This document shows, one piece after another, positions 53,140 through 63,349 of a stretch of DNA of 64,000 nt. The DNA comes from Pseudomonas saponiphila. GTDB lineage: Bacteria; Pseudomonadota; Gammaproteobacteria; Pseudomonadales; Pseudomonadaceae. A model generated the notes under the pieces. It was not told the origin of the DNA. It saw only the letters and a list, made by a program, of their open reading frames with translations, and did no database searches. The stretch covers positions 1,550,001 through 1,614,000 of the forward strand of contig NZ_FNTJ01000002.1 of assembly GCF_900105185.1 (NCBI RefSeq), in the 5' to 3' direction. How positions within the stretch are numbered: position 1 is the first letter of the stretch; each line of letters starts with the position of its first letter. A program made the translations under genes and the position numbers.

Positions 53140-54329
53140 GCCTGCGCGCGCTTGCGCCAGTGCGGCCAGGCGCCGAGGGTCACCGCCCGCAGCAGCCATT
53201 CGCAAGGACCGTATTGGTGGGTGCGCAGCCAGCCTGCGCTGAGCTGCATCTGCAACAGGTAGATGGCGATCACCAGCAGGGGAATCGACAACGGCGGCAG
53301 GTGGTTGATCAGCCCCAGCCCGTAGCCGGTGAAGAACAGGCACAGGATCAGCGACTGCAGCAGGTAGTTGCTCAATGACATGCGGCCCAGCGGTGCCAGG
53401 CGTTGGCACAGGCGCAGGCCCAGAGGCGAATCGAAGGCCCGAAGCAGCAGCATGGCGTAGCTGGCCGAGAGCAGCGGCGCTGTCAGTTGGCTGATGCCGT
53501 AGCCGATGACTTCCAGGCCGCCACCGGGCGCATAGGCGCTGCAGTAACCGTAGAGCAGGGCACCCCCCAGGCCGATGGGCAGGGTCAGGGCCAGCAGCCG
53601 CGGCACCCGTGCAGCAAAGCGCTCGGGCGCCACCAGCAGGCCCTTGCGTCCGGCCACATAACCCAGTAGGAACATCGCCAGGGTGCTGGGCCCCTGCAGC
53701 AGCCACAGGGCCGAGGCGGTTTCCAGCAAATGCTCAGCGTTGTAGCTGAGGGTGTCCAGCGCATCTCCGCCCAGGGCCAGATCCTTGAGCAGCGGCTGGC
53801 CGTCGGCGGCGCCGGTAGAGAGGCCGGCGTTCAGCAACTCGATGCCAAACAGCAGAATCAACAGCGCCGTGGCCCCGATCAACAGGGCCGCCAGGATGGC
53901 CGCCATCCGCGCTGTCAGCCCGCGCAAGGCCAGCAGCACCAGGCCCAGCAGCGCGTACAGGGTGAGGATCTCGCCATAGAACAGCAGCGCGCCATGCACC
54001 AGGCCGATGGCCAGCAAGGCCAGTTGCCGCCGCAGCATGCGCGGCACGAAGCGTTCGCCCGCGCGCTCGGCGGAGGCCATTTGCAGGGTGAAGCTGTAGC
54101 CGAACAGGAAGGAGAACAGCAGGTAGAACTTGGCCTCGAACAGCACCGACACCAGCCAGCGGATCAGGTGATCGAGGTCGCTGGCGTAGGCCGGGTTGCT
54201 GACTGGCGAGGCGTAGTAGGGGTCGGCGAACGACCAGATGTTCACCGCCAGGATGCCCAGCAGTGCGAACCCGCGCAGGGCATCGACCTGCTGCAGGCGC
54301 GCCGTCTGGCGCGGCAATGGCGCGTTCAT
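53136..54329 (-). CDS. DUF418 family membrane protein (YeiB-like)
   Basis: A 397-residue protein with about ten membrane helices. It begins with the family signature QQVDALRGFALLGILAVNIW (about residues 13-32) and ends with the DUF418 region (PLGRMSLSNYLLQSLI and GPCEWLLRAVTLGA). Relatives are related to acyltransferase-3 membrane proteins; the function is not established. Start at 54329. Confidence 0.85.
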   Translation of the reverse strand: MNAPLPRQTARLQQVDALRGFALLGILAVNIWSFADPYYASPVSNPAYASDLDHLIRWLVSVLFEAKFYLLFSFLFGYSFTLQMASAERAGERFVPRMLRRQLALLAIGLVHGALLFYGEILTLYALLGLVLLALRGLTARMAAILAALLIGATALLILLFGIELLNAGLSTGAADGQPLLKDLALGGDALDTLSYNAEHLLETASALWLLQGPSTLAMFLLGYVAGRKGLLVAPERFAARVPRLLALTLPIGLGGALLYGYCSAYAPGGGLEVIGYGISQLTAPLLSASYAMLLLRAFDSPLGLRLCQRLAPLGRMSLSNYLLQSLILCLFFTGYGLGLINHLPPLSIPLLVIAIYLLQMQLSAGWLRTHQYGPCEWLLRAVTLGAWPHWRKRAQA

Positions 54330-54513
54330 TTCCGGGGCCCGGGCAACAGGGCGTGCGCAAGAGGGACGAGGGGCATGGGCTGGCCTGTCGGTGAATGGAG
54401 TGGAGGCTCAATTAACGCGATCAGGCGGCGCGGAGGCAATCAAACTCTTGTGAAAAAAAGTCAATGAGCCTGCGCCGCGGTGTCCGCCCCGGGGCCGGCA
54501 CGCCGCTCCGGGT

Positions 54514-55569
54514 TCAGCTCTGCGCCGGTGCCGGCAGGCACTGGGCACCGGCGGCGGGCGTTTGGCCTTTTTTAGTCCACCAGGTCAGCATCCGCAGGCT
54601 GTCCAGATCGCCACGCTTGATCGCCTCCTGGTAGCAGGCCAGGGCCCGGGGGCCATCGGTGGTGCCCCACTTGCCCTCGGCGTAGCCGCTGCCCAGGTAG
54701 TAGTAGGCGCTGGCCGAGTCCAGTTCCCGGGCGGTGCGCAGCACCAGCTCTTCGGACTTGCGCGGTTGCTGGCATTCATTGACCGAGCCATCGCCGAGCG
54801 GATCGCAGTAGTACATCGACAGCATCAACGCCGCCTCGGCATCGGTCGCCGCGTAAGGCTGCAGCAGTTGTTCCGGCTCCCCGGGCTTGAGCGCCGGCGC
54901 CATGCCCGAGTAGCCCAGGCTCACTGCCTGCACGGCCGCCTTGGCCGAGCCATGCCGGGCGGCGTCCAGCAGAAGCTGCTGGCCCAGATCGAAGAAGTAC
55001 CCGGTCAACAGGTATTGCTCCCGGCCGCCGTAGCCCAGGAACAGATCGGCCTTGCGCATCTGCCGTTGCAAGGCCGTTTCATTGGCCGGGGCGTCCTGGT
55101 CGAGCAGGCCGGTCATGGACCACTGCTCGACCCGCACCAGTTGCCAGCAGGCGCCCTGTTGAAAGACGAAGGCCTGGAGCACGTCGCCCAGTGGGTCATG
55201 CACCACCAGGGTCTGGCTCTCCCAGAACGTTTGCAGTCCGGCCCGGGCCTGGGCCTTCGGATCGAGCAGGGTCAGCAGGTGCCGGGTATCGCCCGTCAGC
55301 TTGTGCCGGGTGGTGATCTCGCGTCCGTATTCGTCACGCCCCGGGCGCTGTTCAATCAGCGGCGAATCGGTGAACGCTTGCTGCAGCTCCGGGCTGCTGG
55401 CAAAGGCCTGGAGGAAGGTCGGCAGGTCGCTGGACGGGCAGGCGGGGGCAGCGGCCTGGGCCACTTGCGCGGCAGCACCGAGCAACAGGGCGGCGCACAG
55501 TGGGCGCAACAGATGACGAAGGGCGGGCATCGGCGAACTCGTTGAGTTGGGAAACGGAGCGGCGGTCAT
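54514..55569 (-). CDS. Sel1-repeat-type secreted protein, function unknown
   Basis: A 351-residue protein. An export signal lies at about residues 14-40 (PLCAALLLGAAAQVAQAAA), and Sel1-like repeats are visible near the C-terminus (ASAYYYLGSGYAEGKWGTTD, RALACYQEAIKRGD). The ATG at 55569 overlaps the stop of the preceding gene in an ATGA, so translation is coupled; ATG at 55530 is an alternative that starts closer to the signal. No enzyme motif was seen. Confidence 0.7.
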   Translation of the reverse strand: MTAAPFPNSTSSPMPALRHLLRPLCAALLLGAAAQVAQAAAPACPSSDLPTFLQAFASSPELQQAFTDSPLIEQRPGRDEYGREITTRHKLTGDTRHLLTLLDPKAQARAGLQTFWESQTLVVHDPLGDVLQAFVFQQGACWQLVRVEQWSMTGLLDQDAPANETALQRQMRKADLFLGYGGREQYLLTGYFFDLGQQLLLDAARHGSAKAAVQAVSLGYSGMAPALKPGEPEQLLQPYAATDAEAALMLSMYYCDPLGDGSVNECQQPRKSEELVLRTARELDSASAYYYLGSGYAEGKWGTTDGPRALACYQEAIKRGDLDSLRMLTWWTKKGQTPAAGAQCLPAPAQS

Positions 55570-55985
55570 GGGGTGTCCGGGGCCGGCGCGGGCACGAAGC
55601 GGCGGCACAGCCACTGCGCCAGAGCGATCGCCAGCAGCGGTGGCACGCTCATCAGCAGGCAATAGACGTAGCCGCGGATCGGGTGGTCGGGAAACATCGC
55701 CCAGGCGGTGAACAGCACCAGGGCGCCGACCAGGCCGAGCTTGGCCTTCAGGTTGGGCACCAGGGCCACCAGCACGCTGACGATGATCAGCAGATGAAAC
55801 AGTAGATCCACCATCACGCCCAGGCCAAAGCCCTTGGCCAGGGCGCCGAAGTGGCTGCGATACAGCGGTACGCCCCAGACATGCGCCAGATAGAACAGCG
55901 GCGCCGGCAGCGCCAGCGGCACCAGGCTGGTGCAGATGCGCAGCAGGTGATAGCGGCCGGTGGCGTCCAGGCTCATGGACGGCAC
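55566..55985 (-). CDS. Small integral membrane protein, function unknown
   Basis: A 139-residue protein with four hydrophobic segments (LVPLALPAPLFYLAHVW, MVDLLFHLLIIVSVLVALV, LVGALVLFTAWAMF, LLMSVPPLLAIALAQWL). I do not recognise the family. The start may be at 55985 or at the in-frame ATG at 55976. It forms a two-gene unit with the Sel1-type gene, overlapping it by 4 bp. The pair lies downstream of patD with about 190 bp between. Confidence 0.65.
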   Translation of the reverse strand: MPSMSLDATGRYHLLRICTSLVPLALPAPLFYLAHVWGVPLYRSHFGALAKGFGLGVMVDLLFHLLIIVSVLVALVPNLKAKLGLVGALVLFTAWAMFPDHPIRGYVYCLLMSVPPLLAIALAQWLCRRFVPAPAPDTP

Positions 55986-56179
55986 TCGCGGGCGGTGGTG
56001 GGGATAGGGCGGGGCATGGGCGCATCCTTGCTGCCGGAAGGTATGAAGCGATTCCGGTCGATGGCGCCGGGGTTTTCAGGCGGCGGATAGTGCCGCAACC
56101 GGGGGCGCTAATCCAGTCTGGCAGCTGGCGATCGAGCAGCAGGCGCTGTGGGCCAGCGCCTGCCGATGGCCCGTGGGCC

Positions 56180-57604
56180 TCAGTGCTTGAACATGACGTG
56201 GCGCACCGTGGTGTAGTCCTCCAATCCGTACAGGGACATGTCCTTGCCGTAGCCGGAGAGTTTCTGGCCGCCGTGGGGCATTTCGCTGACCAGCATGAAG
56301 TGGGTGTTGACCCAGGTGCAGCCGTATTGCAGGCGTGCCGACAAGCGATGGGCGCGGCCGACGTCGGCGGTCCACACCGAGGAGGCCAGGCCGTAGTCCG
56401 AGTCGTTGGCCCACCCCAGGACCTGGGCTTCATCCTCGAAGCGGGTCACCGACACCACCGGGCCGAAGACTTCGCGGCGCACGATCTCGTCGTCCTGCCG
56501 GGCGTCGGCCAGCACCGTGGGTTCGAAGAAGTAGCCGTTGCCCGGTACTGCCTTGCCCCCGGTGATCAGGCGCATGTGTGGCTGGGCGAGGGCGCGCTCG
56601 ACAAAACCGGCCACGCGGTCGCGATGCGCGGCGGTGATCAGCGGCCCCAGCTCGGTCGCCGGGTCGTCCTGCACGCCATGCTTGATGCTGGCGACGGCGG
56701 CCCCGAGTTGCTCGACAAAGCGCTCGTAGACCCCGTCCTGCACGTAGATCCGGCAGGCGGCGGTGCAGTCCTGGCCGGCGTTGTAGAAGCCGAAGGCGCG
56801 GATGCCCTCCACCGCGGCGTCGATATCGGCGTCGTCGAAGATGATCACCGGGGCCTTGCCCCCCAGTTCCATGTGCATGCGTTTGACGCTGTCGGCGGTG
56901 CTGGAAATGATATTCGCGCCCGTGGCGATCGAACCGGTGAGCGACACCATGCGGACCTTGGGATGGCTGACCAGCGGCTGGCCGACGCTCGGGCCACGAC
57001 CGAATACCAGGTTGAGCACGCCGGCCGGGAAAATCTCGCTGGCCAGCTGGGCCAGGCGCAGGGCGGTCAGCGGGGTCTGTTCCGAGGGCTTGAGCACCAC
57101 GGTATTGCCGGCGGCCAGGGCCGGGGCGATCTTCCAGGCGACCATCATCAGCGGGTAGTTCCAGGGGGCGATGGAGGCGATCACCCCCACCGGGTCGCGG
57201 CGGATCATCGAGGTGTGCCCGGGCAGGTATTCCCCCGCCGCCGAGCCGCCCAGGCAGCGGCTGGCGCCGGCGAAGAAGCGGAACACGTCGGCGATGGCCG
57301 GGATCTCGTCATTCAGGGCTGCGCTCAGGGGCTTGCCGCAGTTGTCCGATTCCAGCTTGGCCAGCTCGGCGCCGTGGGCCTCGATGGTGTCGGCGAGCTT
57401 GAGCAGCAGCAGCGAGCGGTCCTTGGGCGGGGTCTGCGACCAGCTGGCGAAGGCGCTGTCGGCGGCCTGCACCGCAGCGTCCACCTGGGCCTGGCTGGCC
57501 TCGTTGATCTCAACCAGCACGCTGCCCAGGGCCGGGTTGTATACCGGCTGGGCCGGCCCCTCGCCGGCCACCAGTTGGCCGTTGATCAGCAATCGGGTTT
57601 GCAT
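56180..57604 (-). CDS. patD: Gamma-aminobutyraldehyde dehydrogenase PatD (YdcW-like)
   Basis: A 474-residue aldehyde dehydrogenase that oxidises 4-aminobutanal to GABA in putrescine breakdown. It has the NAD-binding segment [20 protein letters not shown], catalytic Glu in MELGGKAPV and the nucleophile Cys in [15 protein letters not shown] at 57611-57616 touches the ATG at 57610 but lies 6 bp from the ATG at 57604, so the latter is chosen and gives 474 residues, the length of E. coli PatD. It is the last gene of the ABC operon, as in E. coli ydcSTUV-patD. Confidence 0.9.
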   Translation of the reverse strand: MQTRLLINGQLVAGEGPAQPVYNPALGSVLVEINEASQAQVDAAVQAADSAFASWSQTPPKDRSLLLLKLADTIEAHGAELAKLESDNCGKPLSAALNDEIPAIADVFRFFAGASRCLGGSAAGEYLPGHTSMIRRDPVGVIASIAPWNYPLMMVAWKIAPALAAGNTVVLKPSEQTPLTALRLAQLASEIFPAGVLNLVFGRGPSVGQPLVSHPKVRMVSLTGSIATGANIISSTADSVKRMHMELGGKAPVIIFDDADIDAAVEGIRAFGFYNAGQDCTAACRIYVQDGVYERFVEQLGAAVASIKHGVQDDPATELGPLITAAHRDRVAGFVERALAQPHMRLITGGKAVPGNGYFFEPTVLADARQDDEIVRREVFGPVVSVTRFEDEAQVLGWANDSDYGLASSVWTADVGRAHRLSARLQYGCTWVNTHFMLVSEMPHGGQKLSGYGKDMSLYGLEDYTTVRHVMFKH

Positions 57605-57643
57605 GTTCATCTCCTTTCTTGGTGCTGAGGGTAGGGAAGCGGG

Positions 57644-58453
57644 TTATTTGCCGCCGCTGCCGGCCACGCTTTCGCCGCCACGGGTCAGGTAGTAGGCGCC
57701 GAGGATCGGCAGCATGGTCACTAGCATCACCAGCATGGCCACCACGTTGGTCACCGGTACGTCCCGGGGCCGGCTCAACTGGTTGAGCAACCACAGTGGC
57801 AGGGTGCGTTCATGGCCGGCGGTGAAGGTGGTGACGATGATTTCATCGAACGACAGGGCGAACGCCAGCATGCCCCCGGCCAGCAAGGCCGAACCGAGGT
57901 TGGGCAGGATGATGTAGCGGAAGGTCTGCCAGCCGTCGGCGCCCAGGTCCATGGAGGCTTCGATCAGGCTGTGGGAGGTGCGCCGCAGCCGGGCGATCAC
58001 GTTGTTGTGGACGATCACCACGCAGAAGGTGGCGTGGCCGACGACGATGGTGAACAGACCGGGCTCGATGCCCAGGGTCTTGAAGGTCGCCAGCAGGGCG
58101 ATGCCGGTGATGATGCCCGGCAGGGCGATGGGCAGGATCAGCATCAGCGAGATGCCCTGCTTGCCGAAGAACTCGCGGCGGTACAGGGCCGCCGACGCCA
58201 GGGTGCCGAGGACCAGGGCGATCAGGGTGGCGATGGCGGCGATCTGCAGCGACAGCTGGATGGCGTCCAGCACGTCGGGGCGGCTGAAGGCCACGCTGAA
58301 CCACTTCAGGGTCAGGCCCCGGGGCGGAAAGCTGAAGGCCGCGTCCTCGGTGTTGAAGGCGTAGAGGAAGATGATCAGGATCGGGAAGTGCAGGAACACC
58401 AGCCCGCCCCAGGCCGCCAGACGCAGGCTCAAGGATGCTTGTTCAGAGTGCAT
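57644..58453 (-). CDS. ydcV: ABC transporter permease, polyamine/GABA type (YdcV-like)
   Basis: A 269-residue permease with six membrane helices and the EAA-type loop [20 protein letters not shown] (about residues 155-174). Its start overlaps the upstream permease gene by 11 bp. With YdcU it should form the membrane channel of a PotC/PotB-like importer. The operon context with patD favours putrescine, GABA or a related amine as substrate. Confidence 0.87.
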   Translation of the reverse strand: MHSEQASLSLRLAAWGGLVFLHFPILIIFLYAFNTEDAAFSFPPRGLTLKWFSVAFSRPDVLDAIQLSLQIAAIATLIALVLGTLASAALYRREFFGKQGISLMLILPIALPGIITGIALLATFKTLGIEPGLFTIVVGHATFCVVIVHNNVIARLRRTSHSLIEASMDLGADGWQTFRYIILPNLGSALLAGGMLAFALSFDEIIVTTFTAGHERTLPLWLLNQLSRPRDVPVTNVVAMLVMLVTMLPILGAYYLTRGGESVAGSGGK

Positions 58454-59387
58454 CGAAGGCCCCCAGGCGTTTGACGATGGACAGGTAGATGGCGATCAGC
58501 ACGATGGGCACCAGGGTGAAGGCGGCGGCCATCGGCAGGTTGCCGATGGCGCCTTGCTGGGCGTAGACCATGCTGCCGACGAAGTAGCCCGGCGGGCCCA
58601 CCAGTTGCGGCACGATGAAGTCCCCCAGGGTCAGGGAGAAGGTGAAGATCGAGCCGGCGGCGATGCCCGGCACCGCCAGCGGCAGGATCACCAGCATGAA
58701 GGTCTGGCGCGGCGTCGCGCCAAGATCCGCCGAGGCCTGCAGCAGCGAGGGCGGCAGGCGCTCCAGGGAGGCCTGGATCGGCAGGATCATGAATGGCAGC
58801 CAGATGTAGACGAACACCAGGAAGCGTCCCAGGTGCGAGGTCGACAGGGTGCTGCCGCCGACCCCGGGAACGCCCAGCAGCCATTGCAACGGCGCCTCCA
58901 GCCCCAGGTGCTGGATGAACCACTGGGCCACGCCGCCCTTGGCCAGCAGCAGGGTCCAGGCGTAGGCCTTGACGATGTAGCTGGCCCACATCGGCAGCAT
59001 CACCGCGATGTAGAAGAACGCCTTGGTCTTGCCGCTGGTGTAGCGGGCCATGTAGTAGGCGATGGGAAAGGCCACGATGGCGCTGGCGATGGACACCGCC
59101 ACGGCCATGCCCAGGGTGCGCAGGATGATGTCGAGGTTCGACGGCTGCAACAGCGCGGCGAAGTTGCCCAGGGTCAGGTCCGGGGTGACCGCCATGGTGA
59201 AGTCGTCGAAGGTGTAGAAGCCCTGCCACAGCAGGGTCAGCAGCGAGCCGAGATAGATTGCGCCGAACCAGATCAGCGGCGGCACCAGCAGCAGGGTCAG
59301 GTACAGGTTGGGGCGCCGGTACAGCAGGTTGGAGACGCATCGCAGGGGCGCATCGCCGCTGCCTTGGACGAGGGCCTGGGTGCTCAT
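58443..59387 (-). CDS. ydcU: ABC transporter permease, polyamine/GABA type (YdcU-like)
   Basis: A 314-residue permease with an N-terminal cytosolic extension, six membrane helices and the loop [20 protein letters not shown] (about 205-224). It is the PotB-like partner of YdcV. The start lies one base after the ATPase gene stop, so the genes are translated in sequence. Confidence 0.87.
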   Translation of the reverse strand: MSTQALVQGSGDAPLRCVSNLLYRRPNLYLTLLLVPPLIWFGAIYLGSLLTLLWQGFYTFDDFTMAVTPDLTLGNFAALLQPSNLDIILRTLGMAVAVSIASAIVAFPIAYYMARYTSGKTKAFFYIAVMLPMWASYIVKAYAWTLLLAKGGVAQWFIQHLGLEAPLQWLLGVPGVGGSTLSTSHLGRFLVFVYIWLPFMILPIQASLERLPPSLLQASADLGATPRQTFMLVILPLAVPGIAAGSIFTFSLTLGDFIVPQLVGPPGYFVGSMVYAQQGAIGNLPMAAAFTLVPIVLIAIYLSIVKRLGAFDAL

Positions 59388-59388
59388 C

Positions 59389-60426
59389 TCAGGCCTCGCT
59401 GGTCGGGGTGTCGGTCAGCGGGATCATCGCCTCCCGGGCCCAGCGGGCGCTGATGCGTTGGCCGGTGCAGTGGCTGCTGTCGGTGTCCAGCCATTGGTTG
59501 TTGGCCTGGCTGATGTTCAGGGTCTGGCCGTTGTCCAGTTTCACTTCGAAGCGGGTGGCGCTGCCTTGGTACTGGATATCGTGCAGCAGGCCGCTGATTT
59601 CGATCTCCGAGGCCGCCAGCGGACCTTGGGCGAAACGCACGTGTTCCGGGCGGATGGAGAAGGGCTGCGGGCTGCCGCTGAGTTGTTGCGCCAGCTCGCC
59701 GCGAATCACGTTGGAAGTGCCGACGAACTCGGCGACGAAGGGGGTGGCGGGTTTCATGTACAGGTTGCGCGGGCTGTCCACCTGTTCAATGCGGCCCTTG
59801 TTGAAAACCGCCACCCGGTCGGACATCGACAGGGCCTCGGTCTGATCGTGGGTGACGAAGATGAAGGTGATGCCCAACTGGCGCTGGAGCTTCTTCAGCT
59901 CGCCCTGCATCTGCTCCCGCAGTTTCAGGTCCAGGGCCCCCAGGGGTTCGTCCAGCAGCAATACCCGTGGCCGGTTGACCAGGGCCCGGGCCAGGGCCAC
60001 CCGCTGGCGTTGGCCACCGGACAGTTGCGCCGGCTTGCGTTCGCCATAACCGCCCAGGGCCACCATCTGCAGGGCCGCCTCGGCACGCTCCAGGCGTTCG
60101 TGGCGGGCCACGCCCTTGACCTTCAGGCCGTAGGCGACGTTGTCCCGCACATTCATGTGGGGGAACAGTGCGTAGTCCTGGAACACCGTGTTGACGTCCC
60201 TTTGATAGGGCGGCAGGCCTGCGGCCTCGGCGCCGTGGATGCGGATCGAACCGGCGCTGGGCTGCTCGAAGCCGGCAATCAGCCGCAGGCAGGTGGTCTT
60301 GCCCGAACCGGACGGGCCGAGCATGGAGAAGAATTCACCGTCGTGGATATCGATGGACACCCGGTCGACGGCCTTGACCTCGCCGAACTGCCGGGAAACC
60401 TGGGTGAACTGGACTGCAAGGGTCAT
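59389..60426 (-). CDS. ydcT: ABC transporter ATP-binding protein, PotA-like (YdcT-like)
   Basis: A 345-residue ATPase. Walker A is GPSGSGKTTCLRL (about 37-49), the signature is LSGGQRQRVALARAL (about 135), Walker B is VLLLDEPLGALDLKL and the switch is VTHDQTEAL. A C-terminal TOBE_2 domain follows (FSIRPEHVRFA). The ATG at 60426 is preferred; the frame is open 20 codons upstream without family similarity. It energises the YdcU-YdcV permease. Confidence 0.9.
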   Translation of the reverse strand: MTLAVQFTQVSRQFGEVKAVDRVSIDIHDGEFFSMLGPSGSGKTTCLRLIAGFEQPSAGSIRIHGAEAAGLPPYQRDVNTVFQDYALFPHMNVRDNVAYGLKVKGVARHERLERAEAALQMVALGGYGERKPAQLSGGQRQRVALARALVNRPRVLLLDEPLGALDLKLREQMQGELKKLQRQLGITFIFVTHDQTEALSMSDRVAVFNKGRIEQVDSPRNLYMKPATPFVAEFVGTSNVIRGELAQQLSGSPQPFSIRPEHVRFAQGPLAASEIEISGLLHDIQYQGSATRFEVKLDNGQTLNISQANNQWLDTDSSHCTGQRISARWAREAMIPLTDTPTSEA

Positions 60427-60510
60427 GGTGCACTGCTCCGCAAAGGCAGGGCCGCCACTGGCGGCCTGCCTGGACTGCTGGGTCAACGAGGGCCTGATGG
60501 GGCGGTCGGG

Positions 60511-61662
60511 CTAGCGGCCACCCATGATGGCGATGTAGTCCTGGGTCCAGCGGCTGTAGGGCACGAACTTGCCGCCCTCGGCTTGCGGGGTTTTCCAGAA
60601 GGCGATCTTGTCGAACTGGTCGAAACCGTTGGTCTTGCAACCCTCGGCTCCCAGCAGTTCGCTCTCTTTGCAGGCCGCTGGCACCGCCGGCAATGAACCG
60701 AACCAGGCGGCGACGTCGCCCTGGACCTTGGGCTTGAGCGACCAGTCCATCCACTTGTAGGCGCAGTTGGGGTGCTTGGCCTCGGCGTGCAGCATGGTGG
60801 TGTCGGCCCAGCCGGTGGCGCCCTCCTTGGGAATGGTCGAGGCGATCGGCTGTTTCTCGTTGACCAGGCCATTGACCTGATAGGGCCAGGTGCTGGAGGC
60901 CACCACACCCTCGTTCTTGAAGTCGCTCATCTGCACCGTGGTGTCGTGCCAGTAGCGGTGGATCAGCGGTTGCTGGGCGCGCAGCAGATCGAGCACTGCC
61001 TTGTACTGGGCCTCGGTCAGCTCATAGGGGCTCTGGATCCCCAGTTCCGGCCGTGCGCTCTTGAGGTACAGCGCCGCGTCGGCGATGTAGATCGGGCCGT
61101 CATAGGCCTGGACGCGGCCTTTGTTGGGCTTGCCGTCCGGCAGGTTCTGCGCCTTGAACACCACGTCCCAGCTGGTGGGCGCCTGCTTGAACACCTGGGT
61201 GTTGTACATCAGCACGTTGGGGCCCCACTGGTAGGGCGTGCCGTAGGTCTTTTGCTCGACTACGTACCAGGGGCCGTCCTTGAGGCGCGGGTCGAGGTTC
61301 TTCCAGTTGGTGATCAGCGCGGTGTTGATCGGTTGCACCCGCTTGCCGGCGATCAACCGCAGGGAGGCGTCGCCGGAGGCGGTCACCAGGTCGTAGCCGC
61401 CCTTGGCCATGAGGCTGACCATCTCGTCGGAGGTGGCGGCGGTCTTGACGTTGACCTTGCAGCCGGTTTCCTGCTCGAAGCCGGTGACCCAGTCGTAATT
61501 CTTGTCGCTCTCGCCCCGTTCGATGTACCCCGGCCAGGCGACGATATCCAGTTGGCCTTCGCCCGGCCCCACGGCCTTGAGCGGTTCGGCGGCCTGCAGG
61601 CTGGCGCTGGCCAGCAAGGCGGTGGTGAGAGCACTGAGGATTGCGGTCTTGTGCGCGGACAT
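60511..61662 (-). CDS. ydcS: ABC transporter periplasmic binding protein (YdcS/PotD-like)
   Basis: A 383-residue binding protein with a signal peptide (about 1-24, ending SASLQAA). Family segments include LDIVAWPGYIERGE, KTAATSDEMVSLMAKGGYDL and GTPYQWGPNVLMYN. YdcS relatives bind polyamines and can also have polyhydroxybutyrate-related activity in E. coli; neither is tested here. It lies 84 bp upstream of the ATPase gene and about 90 bp after the second aldehyde dehydrogenase gene. Confidence 0.88.
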   Translation of the reverse strand: MSAHKTAILSALTTALLASASLQAAEPLKAVGPGEGQLDIVAWPGYIERGESDKNYDWVTGFEQETGCKVNVKTAATSDEMVSLMAKGGYDLVTASGDASLRLIAGKRVQPINTALITNWKNLDPRLKDGPWYVVEQKTYGTPYQWGPNVLMYNTQVFKQAPTSWDVVFKAQNLPDGKPNKGRVQAYDGPIYIADAALYLKSARPELGIQSPYELTEAQYKAVLDLLRAQQPLIHRYWHDTTVQMSDFKNEGVVASSTWPYQVNGLVNEKQPIASTIPKEGATGWADTTMLHAEAKHPNCAYKWMDWSLKPKVQGDVAAWFGSLPAVPAACKESELLGAEGCKTNGFDQFDKIAFWKTPQAEGGKFVPYSRWTQDYIAIMGGR

Positions 61663-61751
61663 GGGGATTGCCTCTGCTTTTATTAGGATTGGGGCAGTGG
61701 TTGACGATGGGGTGCTGCGGCCGCGGACGGCTTGTTATTAGCGTAGTGGTG

Positions 61752-63242
61752 TTATTTCAGCTCGTTGCCGTGGCGCACCATGATGTGGCGCACCACGCTG
61801 TAGTCCTGCAGTGAATCGCTGGACAGGTCCTTGCCGTAGCCGGAGCGCTTGAGGCCGCCGTGGGGCATTTCACTGGCCAGCATGAAATGGCTGTTGATCC
61901 AGGTGCAGCCGTATTGCAGGCGTGCTGCCAGTTGCATGGCCTTGTCCAGGTTTTGCGTCCAGACCGAAGAGGCCAGGCCGTATTCCGAGTCGTTGGCCCA
62001 GTCCAGCGCCTGCTCCAGTTGTTCGAAGCGGGTGACGGTGACCACAGGTCCGAACACCTCGCGCTGGACGATCTCGTCGTTCTGCCGGCAGCCGGCCAGC
62101 AGGGTCGGCTGGTAGTAGAAACCGGCGCCGGAGTGCACCGCCGCGCCGGTGATGCGTTCGATGTGGGGCTGGCTCAGGGCGCGCTCGACGAAGCTGGCCA
62201 CCCGGTCGCGCTGGCGGGTGCTGATCAGCGGGCCGATTTCGTTGTCGGCGTCGCGCTTGCTGGCAAAGCGCAGGCTGCTGACGGCGCTGCCCAGCTCGGC
62301 CACCAGGCGGTCGTGGATGCCGGCCTGGGCGTAGACCCGGCAGGCAGCGGTACAGTCCTGACCGGCGTTGTAGTAGCCGTAGCTGCGCACGCCCTCGACC
62401 ACGGCCTCCAGATCGGCATCGTCGCAGACGATCACCGGCGCCTTGCCCCCCAGTTCCAGGTGGGTGCGCTTGAGGGTTTTGGCCGCGGCCTGGAGAATTT
62501 TCTGGCCGGTGACTATGTCGCCGGTCAGGGACACCATGCGCACCTTCGGATGGCTGACCAGGTGGCTGCCGACCCCTTCGCCGCCACCACAGACGATGTT
62601 GATCACGCCCCGTGGCAGCAACTGCGCCAGGCTCGGGGCCAGGGCCAGGATCGACAGCGGGGTGTGTTCCGAGGGCTTGAACACCAGGGTGTTGCCCGCT
62701 GCCAGGGCCGGGGCGATCTTCCAGGCGGCCATCATGATCGGGTAGTTCCAGGGCGCGATCGAGGCCACCACGCCAAGGGGATCGCGGCGCACCATGCTGG
62801 TGTAGCCCGGCAGGTACTCGCCGCTCAACTGGCCGTGCTGGCAGCGCACCGCGCCGGCGAAGAAACGGAACACGTCGACGCTGGCGCCGAGGTCGTCCTG
62901 GCGCGCCAGGTGCAGAGGCTTGCCGCAGTTCAGGGCTTCCAGGCGGGCCAGGTAGTCGGCCTGTTGTTCCAGGCTGTCGGCAATCGCCAGGAGCAGGTTC
63001 GCGCGTTGCTGCGGGGTGGTCCGCGACCAGCTGGAGAATGCTCGGTGGGCGGCGAAGATCGCGCTTTCCACCTGTTCGCTGCTGGCTTCGGCGATCTGCG
63101 TCAACACCTCGCCGGTGGCCGGGTTGAGAATCGGCTCGACCCGGCCCTGGCCGTTCACCAGTTCGCCATCGATCAGCAATGCCGTGCACAGCGGAGTCTG
63201 TGGGCCAGCCATTTTGCGGGTGCTCTTGTGTGCTAGGGCCAT
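61752..63242 (-). CDS. Second aldehyde dehydrogenase, paralogue of PatD
   Basis: A 496-residue aldehyde dehydrogenase closely similar to the patD product of the same operon: both share the SIAPWNYP...[15 protein letters not shown] segment, [20 protein letters not shown] and [13 protein letters not shown]. An N-terminal extension of about 20 residues ([14 protein letters not shown]) is present. The ATG at 63242 has AGGAAAG before it. It probably oxidises an aminoaldehyde. The two copies may differ in substrate or represent a duplication. Confidence 0.85.
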   Translation of the reverse strand: MALAHKSTRKMAGPQTPLCTALLIDGELVNGQGRVEPILNPATGEVLTQIAEASSEQVESAIFAAHRAFSSWSRTTPQQRANLLLAIADSLEQQADYLARLEALNCGKPLHLARQDDLGASVDVFRFFAGAVRCQHGQLSGEYLPGYTSMVRRDPLGVVASIAPWNYPIMMAAWKIAPALAAGNTLVFKPSEHTPLSILALAPSLAQLLPRGVINIVCGGGEGVGSHLVSHPKVRMVSLTGDIVTGQKILQAAAKTLKRTHLELGGKAPVIVCDDADLEAVVEGVRSYGYYNAGQDCTAACRVYAQAGIHDRLVAELGSAVSSLRFASKRDADNEIGPLISTRQRDRVASFVERALSQPHIERITGAAVHSGAGFYYQPTLLAGCRQNDEIVQREVFGPVVTVTRFEQLEQALDWANDSEYGLASSVWTQNLDKAMQLAARLQYGCTWINSHFMLASEMPHGGLKRSGYGKDLSSDSLQDYSVVRHIMVRHGNELK

Positions 63243-63349
63243 GGGGCTTTCCTGGGGGTGAGTGCCCGGCCTGTTCTTGTGGGGAATGCCCAGAGACTAG
63301 TAGCGGGGCCTGAGGTCGACAAATTCTTAATACTCAAGGGGCCGTTCGA

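Noticed and set aside
54514..56433. A 639-codon frame that would fuse the Sel1-type gene to upstream sequence
   Set aside because: The upstream half is antisense-like to or out of frame with patD and the 139-residue membrane protein gene. The signal peptide and the ATGA overlap support a start at 55569.
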